The notes below the pieces were generated by a model. It was not told where the DNA came from. It saw nothing but the letters and a program-made list of their open reading frames with translations, and made no database searches. This document shows positions 57,893 to 64,000 of a DNA stretch of 64,000 bases, one piece after another. The stretch spans positions 744,001 through 808,000 of the forward strand of contig NC_089460.1 of NCBI RefSeq assembly GCF_026210795.1. The letters are read 5' to 3'. Source of the DNA: Rhizophagus irregularis. Its lineage: Eukaryota; Glomeromycota; Glomeromycetes; Glomerales; Glomeraceae. Position numbers and translations under genes: made by a program. How positions within the stretch are numbered: position 1 is the stretch's first letter; the number at the start of each line of letters is the position of its first letter.

Positions 57893-59560
57893 ATGTCATA
57901 CGCCCAACCTCGTTTAGGTGCTTATAACACTACTCAATTTCGCTTCTCACAACAACCCAATCAGCCAATCATTAATAGTTCTCTGCCTAGAACCAGGTTA
58001 AATGGTTCTGTTCAGGGTATGGTAACCTCTCAAAAGAGCGTTCCTATTTCCGTAACTCAAATAGCAGAAACTAAAAGACTTGCAGCTGATAGGGAGGTTA
58101 TAGTTTTGTCTTCAGATTCTGACTCTGATACTGAAACTAGAAGACCTGTTGTGTCTAGAGAAATTAAAGGTAAAGAGAAAGAAAATATTAGTTATGTTAA
58201 TAAAGGGATGTCGAATTTATTGATAGATTATAATAGTGATGTAAATCGAAATAGTGTATTTGACAAAGATAATCGTCAGCGTAATGTTATTGATTCTTTT
58301 TCGAACAATACAATTAAACCAAAATCCACACACGAAAGTACCAATAAAAAAAACCTTCTTGATGACTATAAATTAGTTCAGTCGAATAAAGGAAACCCTT
58401 CATTATCCCAAATTGCTAACCCAGTTAGGGTTTTTTTGAATATATTGGAAGATCATAAAACCAATATAGAGTTTTTTGATATCATAGTCGATTTTACTAG
58501 GATTTATCTTGAAATTTATAATGAAGATAAACGAATTATTACGAAAATAAACGACTTTCAAACTCTTGTGGTTGATTTGATATATTGTTTAATGTCGAGA
58601 ATGAAAGGTAAAAATTTAAATATATAGTTACATAGTAAACCGGATTTTTTTTCATTATTATTACAACTCGGAAGATCTTTTTTTTATTCAGATGATCATT
58701 ACATGGCAACATCAGAAAGATTTAAGCAAGTCGAATTGCTTGCACAGAAAGCTATCGAAGTTATTGATAAATTAAAAGAGACAGGTTTAAATTATAGGAT
58801 ATGAGTTTCTCTTCATATTTATATTGAAATTATTAATCGAAATATTATCATTTGTAACATATTAGGTGATATTATGAAAAGAATAGAATATTATAAGGAA
58901 ACTCAACTTCATGATGAAGGAAAAAGAAGAATTGGTGAAGAAGTAAATTCACAAGAAAGCAAGCGAAGAAAACAAGGTGACGATAGAAGATTTGTATATG
59001 GAGGAGAAAAATTAAAAACAAATACGTTAGAAGAACAAGATAGACTCTGTGAAGGACAAAAAAGACGGGAACAGCTAAAGCCACATGAGGAAAAGAAATT
59101 ACGTGATGAGCTTGAAAAAGAACTAGTGCGAAAAAATTGGCAAGAATTAGAGAAACAAATGAAATCACAGGTGAACATAGTTCCGTCGTCTAAAAGGCTT
59201 GATCATTCTTCTATGCCAGCACCTCCGCAATTCAATGATATTCGGCCGAGAAAGAAAACTGGTGGTGAAGCAGAATTCATGAATTTACTGGCAGAACCTT
59301 TACATGAATTGATCACGACTCAACTTGTATATGATTCGTACAAGAACTTTACTCCATTTCATTTAAGTCAAACAGTTGGTAAATGTACCGTTAATAAAAT
59401 ATTTAGACTTAATAATTCTGAAAGAGAAGAGTATTGTAAACAATTATATCGCCAGTATATCAATACTAATATGAAAAGTACAACTAGTGTTCTCGAGAGT
59501 TGGATCAAAACTAGGATCTCAGAAATTGCGAGACCTTATCTCTCTGGTAAAAAACGATAA
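57893..59560 (+). CDS. Unknown protein with SUMO-interaction-like motif and coiled coil
   Basis: Three exons, 57893-58607, 58692-58784 and 58866-59560, total 500 codons. The N-terminal 200 residues are disordered, with REVIVLSSDSDSDTE (about residues 68-82): hydrophobic VIVL followed by Ser/Asp, the classical SUMO-interacting pattern. A helical, Leu/Ile-rich block follows (VRVFLNILEDHKTNIEFFDI), then a long charged helix (RIGEEVNSQESKRRKQGDDR, EEKKLRDELEKELVRKNWQE) and a C-terminal folded-looking part (AEFMNLLAEPLHELITTQLV). I do not recognise the family. Nuclear function is inference from the motif and basic clusters. Confidence 0.6.
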
Positions 59561-61042
59561 AGATATAACAAAGAATTGGAGTATCATTGAATATAATAAA
59601 ATGGCTTGAATTTTAGATAAATAATTTTATTGATTTTTACATACGTTGATGAACTAAATCATTATTGTGTTTACAATAACGGGAACGATTTAACGAAAAC
59701 ATCAAACTTTTTTTCCCTTTATTTTTTATTATTTTAAGGATGATGTGAAGCGAGCTTGATATGAAATTAACAATGAGATATTTCCTTTTTTCGACATGTA
59801 AATATTTTCTTTTTCTATTTAAATATTTAAATTAAAAGATTAAAAATTAAATTTATATTACTCGTGATTGACTGTTAATTATTTTATTTGTAATCAAATT
59901 AAATTTTAATTTATCTATAAAATTAAACAAATCTGCAACGTTGTACTGGGGATTATGTCAAAAAAAAATTGATAAACATGTGATAAAAGCTTATTAAGTT
60001 TTGTGTTAGGATAATAAAATTGGGTGAAAAAAGAATCCTGAATCTCTATTCTTACCAAAAAAATTAAATGATCGGCAGAATTAAAATGGTCACAAGGTTA
60101 TAGATCTTCCGTATAACCAGAATTTTGGCATAAGAGCAAATTCTTTATAAAATAGAAGTATAAAATTTATAAAATTTTGACTTTAGCTTTTAGTAATTAA
60201 AAATTAAATTAAGAAAAAAGATGAGGTTTATTTGTTCGCTATTTTTATACCTCTAATTTGAATATTAATTTCAGATTAGAAATTATCAGTTTTTTTTTTA
60301 TTGAAGTTCAAATACTAACAAAAGAGGGTTTGATTATATAATCTCATTACTTGATAAGAGTTGATTTTTCTTGCAATTTTCATTTTTCCCGGTTAATTTT
60401 TCGGCAAAGATATATTTATAAAAAAAAAAATTCATTATATAAAAAAGTGTCACAAAATCACATTCGCGAATTAATCGGCTTCCAATTAAAGGAGATAAAC
60501 TCTTTTAGTTATTACCGAACCCAAACACATGAAGATAAAACATACACATGATAATTAAATTTGTATTTTTTTTATTGTACCTTATTTTTAAAAAAAGAAA
60601 TCGTATAAAAATGATTAAAATCAAGATTTAGAGATATAAAGGATTCCTTTTTATGGAAAAAACTAGTTCATATAAAGTATTATTTCTCGCGATTAAGAAT
60701 ATATGACATCTCGTGTTAAACGTGAAATTTTTCATAAAATAATATCATTGCAAATATTGTAAATCTCCATATGAAATATTATGTATTTCTCTATCAGGAT
60801 AACAAATTTCTTTGATACCATTTATAAATTCTTTTATATACGCATATATAAGTATTAGTTTTTATAAATAATAATAAATTTTTCGTCATCTGAAAATTTC
60901 CCGGATCTCTGATTATCATTATTTATATACATATATATAAAGAGTGGTTTGAACTAATTTTTATGAAATTTTATGAAACTTATCGACGCAGCGTACGAAT
61001 TGTAGCGAACGAAATATACATAAATTATATATATATATAAAA
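59561..61042. other. AT-rich intergenic region
   Basis: 1.5 kb without a supported gene; short frames such as 60351-60551 lack any conserved feature. The last 100 bp are the 5' flank of the SnoaL-like gene. Confidence 0.45.
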
Positions 61043-61818
61043 ATGCTCACACAATTTTCTTCAGCTACGGCAGAAACTGCCTCTTCCATTCATTCTTCTA
61101 TTTCAAGTAAACTCGCGTATAATTACAATAAATTTAATGAAACTTATCCTTATTTATCATCAGCCATCAATGATGGGACCAATTACATATATTCAATTGG
61201 GGATAAAATTAGTTCCTATACATCTGTTATTCAACCAGTAGATGGTTCTGAAGAAAGAGAGATTACTAGAACTCCTCCCAACGAAAATTTGGGCGAGAAT
61301 GTCATCCCGTTGAATGACGAAAGGATTGAACTGGTCAATCATTTATTAGACTTACATAGTTCGAAACCCTCGAAAGAGTGTTTCAAACATTATGACGATA
61401 ATGTCATATTTGAAGACCAGCTCATTTATACTACTGGACTCCCAGACTTGAAGGCCCAATTTTACGGGACACTAAAAATACCCGTAAAATCCACCATTAT
61501 TAACTACAAGATTCTTGAGAACACTTTAAATATTCTAAGAATCAGTATGTCTCAAAAATATTTACTTCCATTCGTGAGTCGGGCTTTCATGCTAGAAAGT
61601 GAGCTCATTTTGGAGTTCAATGAAAGCAAAAAAATTTATAAACACACGGAGTTGTGGTACGGTAGACAACCTATCGTCCAAGGCGAAGTAAGTAGTTTTA
61701 AATAGGAATTAAATTTCTTTTTATTAAACTTGTTTATCTAATCTTTATTTATTTTATTTAGATATTACGAAAGGGAGCTGCTAAAATTGTGGCCAGATTC
61801 GTTAGTGTTCCTGAATAA
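61043..61818 (+). CDS. SnoaL/NTF2-like domain protein
   Basis: Two exons (61043-61687, 61762-61818) give 233 codons. The first 75 residues look disordered or amphipathic. From about residue 95 the sequence has the NTF2/SnoaL-like pattern: ELVNHLLDLHSSKPSKECFK, HYDDNVIFEDQLIYTTGLPD, LKAQFYGTLKI, then the beta strands IINYKILENTLNILRISMSQ and HTELWYGRQPIVQGE, ending IVARFVSV. The small alpha+beta cone fold is proposed from this pattern (related fungal proteins are annotated SnoaL-like). No catalytic residues can be named. Function unknown. Confidence 0.6.
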
Positions 61819-61969
61819 ACGAGAAAATTCTCGTTTTATACATTCATTTATCCAAATTTTTTTTTTATTATTTTGTAGTTTCATTAACATATTTTTTATA
61901 TTTATGATTGTATTTATTTATTTATTTTTATTCAAGATTAAAATAAATTTATGATCTTTAATTCTTTAA

Positions 61970-62565
61970 TTAAGAATTAATGGAAAATTTGTGTCTAAAA
62001 AAAAAATAAAATAAAATAAAATGTTTCCAAATGTTATGTTTTTTTTAAACTTCAGAAAGTTGATATATGTTTGCTTACCCACAACTGGGACAATGATAAA
62101 AAACGGTTTGTCCTTCATCGGCTGATCTTAATTGCATTGTGTGATAATTCATTTCATCGTTTCCACAGTTTGGACACTTTTCCTTTATCTAATACAACGA
62201 AGATAATTGAAAATTGAATCGATAAGTCATATGAAAAGAAAGTTATTTATTTTGACATACTCTTGCGCTTTCTTCTTTGTACCTATCCAATTGTTGAATT
62301 TTTGAGCGGCGTAATCGTAATTTCGAAGGAAATGATTTTGGATTACTTTTTGTTACAATTATTATATCATCATATTCTAAATGGGTGATATATTATTTGA
62401 AATTATAATCAAAAGAAAAAAATTTTTTTTTTTTTAATTACCGGCTGCATCCTTTTTTGCATTACATGCTAAACATTCCAAAACATCGTCACCAGTATTT
62501 ATCATTAATGTACCACATCTGTGACAAAATATTGGCCCTGAAGAAATTTTTAAGTCATTATCCAT
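61970..62565 (-). CDS. RPA12: RNA polymerase I subunit Rpa12 (A12.2)
   Basis: A small two-zinc-ribbon subunit needed for RNA cleavage and termination by Pol I. Start at 62565, stop at 61970-61972, four exons, about 124 codons, the family length. N-terminal ribbon: IFCHRCGTLMINTGDDVLEC with CNAC-type LACNAK. C-terminal TFIIS-like ribbon: KCPNCGNDEMNYHTMQLRSA, DEGQTVFYHCPSCGHKF; the RSADEG hairpin with its acidic pair is the catalytic-loop signature. A last mini-exon of 25 nt (61994-61970), after an AG at 61995, provides HKFSINS and stop; ending at CG instead would truncate the protein. Confidence 0.92.
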
Positions 62566-62718
62566 TTTAACTCAAAGTAATATGGGATCAAAAAAAAAAA
62601 ACAATTCTCGCCTTTGCCGCAGTAAACTAATTGCAATTTATAATCACATGGTAACACAACCGAGTTTATTAACAGAAAAGATGATTTATTAAAAGTGAAA
62701 AGCTAAGAAAGAAATTAT

Positions 62719-63794
62719 TTAATCTTCATCCATAGGATCTCCCAAGCCTTCATTCTGAGAGTCATTTCTTATAGATGATTGTTGTTTCTTTTGAAAAAAA
62801 GAAGATATTTTTTTTTGTTTAGGATCGTAAATGGCACTACCAATACCACCTTGTTGTCTAACTAATCCACGAAGATGTTCAATATAATTATTTCTAATTA
62901 TTTCCACATGTAAAGGTTCTTGTTCATGATCATCAAATGTGTGAATTTTTATCGTAAATATAGAAGTATTATGTAAAGGAATAAATTGCCATTGTTGTTG
63001 ATTACGTAAAATTGTTTTATGTATCAATAAAGCATTTAAGATTTCATTGATAAAAATTGAATGTGATACAATTAATATATGTGGATGCCCTTGGTGAAAA
63101 GAGAAATCTTTTTGCTGAGAATTGATTTTTTGTTGTTGCTGGTAATATGATAATAAATCCGATAAAAATGACATGGCTCTATTGAAAACATCCTCTAATG
63201 ATTCCGCTCCTTCGCCAACAAATTTAATTAAACGCCGATCTGGAGGTGTTAAGGCATATTTTACTGGTAAAGTGTTTGATTTATCCTCAAAATAACCGAA
63301 ATGTTGTTCCCTTAAACGAATCTCTGAATATAATTCTATCGGATTTGTGCTGAAATTAATATTTCGTGATAAGATTAATTCAGCGGTAGATATTGTTCTT
63401 ATTAAATCACTCGTTATTACAGATGTAAACTGTTCACAAGAAAGTTAGTAATAATATATGAGAATCTGAAGAAAAGAACGATGAAAAAAAACTAACCCTT
63501 TCATGTTTTAATGCTTCTCCAGCTTGTTCAGCTTGCTATTATTAATCAATTCCGGTTAAATAAGATAAATAATAATTTATAATGATAAAAAAAAATCAAT
63601 TTTATAATTATACCTGAGCACCAAAATTTGTTAATGGACTATTAGTATGTCCTTGCCAACGTTGTTGAACATTTCCAATACTTTCTCCACTAAAAAAGAA
63701 AAATAAATTATTTTCTTTACTTCCATATTAGTACGTGTTAAATATGGCAAAAAATTTGTTTAACTTACTGTCTCACTATTGTTATAGTAATCAT
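62719..63794 (-). CDS. Histidine phosphatase (phosphoglycerate mutase-like) protein
   Basis: From the ATG at 63794 the exons read MITITIVR, then HGESIGNVQQRWQGHTNSPL (RHGE motif split by the first intron, CA plus T-GGA), ITSDLIRTISTAELIL, and IRLREQHFGYFEDKS. A second catalytic histidine is in HILIVSHSIFINEIL; this is the usual second half of the fold. The last exon ends in a low-complexity acidic tail (SQNEGLGDPMDED). The RHG and SH residues together support an active phosphatase. Close relatives are fructose-2,6-bisphosphatase-like or TIGAR-like; the substrate cannot be decided. Its neighbour Rpa12 lies 153 bp downstream on the same strand. Confidence 0.82.
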
Positions 63795-64000
63795 TCTTAA
63801 TTAAGGACGTGTTTTGATTATAATATTTGTGATTTACGTGAAGGAGAGTTTAAATACATAACCATGTTCTTGCCCAATCAGATTAAATACATTAATTACT
63901 AATCAAGTTAAATGCGATACACGAATGACGAATTACATACTGTTTTCATACGCAGATTAAGATCTACTTACTATATTACCATATTGTATTGAATGCAAGA
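63795..64000. other. 5' flank of the histidine phosphatase gene
   Basis: Short AT-rich end of the window; presumably the promoter of the minus-strand gene at 62719-63794. Confidence 0.4.

Overview
The window looks like a chromosome segment from an AT-rich, intron-dense fungus. The likely source is a Glomeromycotina (arbuscular mycorrhizal) genome of the Rhizophagus type; that is an inference from composition, intron style and repeat families, not a database match. Genes are split by short introns (about 60-100 nt), the household proteins are clearly eukaryotic and fungal, and long stretches consist of decayed DNA transposons, palindromic non-autonomous elements and fragments of multi-copy proteins.

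Layout. 1-9 kb: a four-exon PEX11-family gene (95-1062, -), an 18/24-nt tandem repeat (1908-2488), two small TA-flanked MITEs and an Atf1/AtfA-type bZIP gene (6856-8549, +). 9-36 kb: a repeat compartment with no intact conserved gene. It holds pogo-like MITEs (13.6 and 14.4 kb), a convergent pair of multi-copy ORFs (15.7-19.1 kb), three elements with 8-bp target duplications (19215-20588, 21402-22870, 23493-24361), several pseudogenes, a pogo/Tigger transposase pseudogene (32.6-34.0 kb) colliding with a second, oppositely oriented transposase remnant (34.0-34.7 kb), and three long palindromic elements. 36.8-64 kb: a compact gene block with YbaK-type deacylase, a small unknown protein, a multi-pass membrane protein, Vps27 (ESCRT-0), an S/P-rich protein with an RVxF-like motif, mitoribosomal uS4m, a REEP/Yop1 protein, eL43, cullin-4, mitoribosomal mL44, a TBC1D20-type RabGAP, a protein with a SUMO-interaction-like motif, a SnoaL/NTF2-like protein, Rpa12 and a histidine phosphatase.

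From 38 to 57 kb the genes alternate strand strictly, forming five head-to-head pairs with short shared promoter regions. The genes do not form one pathway; several belong to translation (eL43, uS4m, mL44, Rpa12, YbaK) and endomembrane traffic (Vps27, REEP, TBC1D20).

Most notable observations: (1) a textbook U12-type AT-AC intron in the TBC1D20-like gene (56403-56469); (2) an array of about 19 hairpins carried inside a hAT-like element (21402-22870); (3) a second hAT-like element made of nested palindromes, whose removal with one TSD restores a long reading frame; (4) a multi-copy protein family with C2H2 finger, AT-hook-like tail and a D-x(39-43)-E pattern that could be an unrecognised transposase; (5) a pogo element and its deletion-derived MITE 19 kb away.
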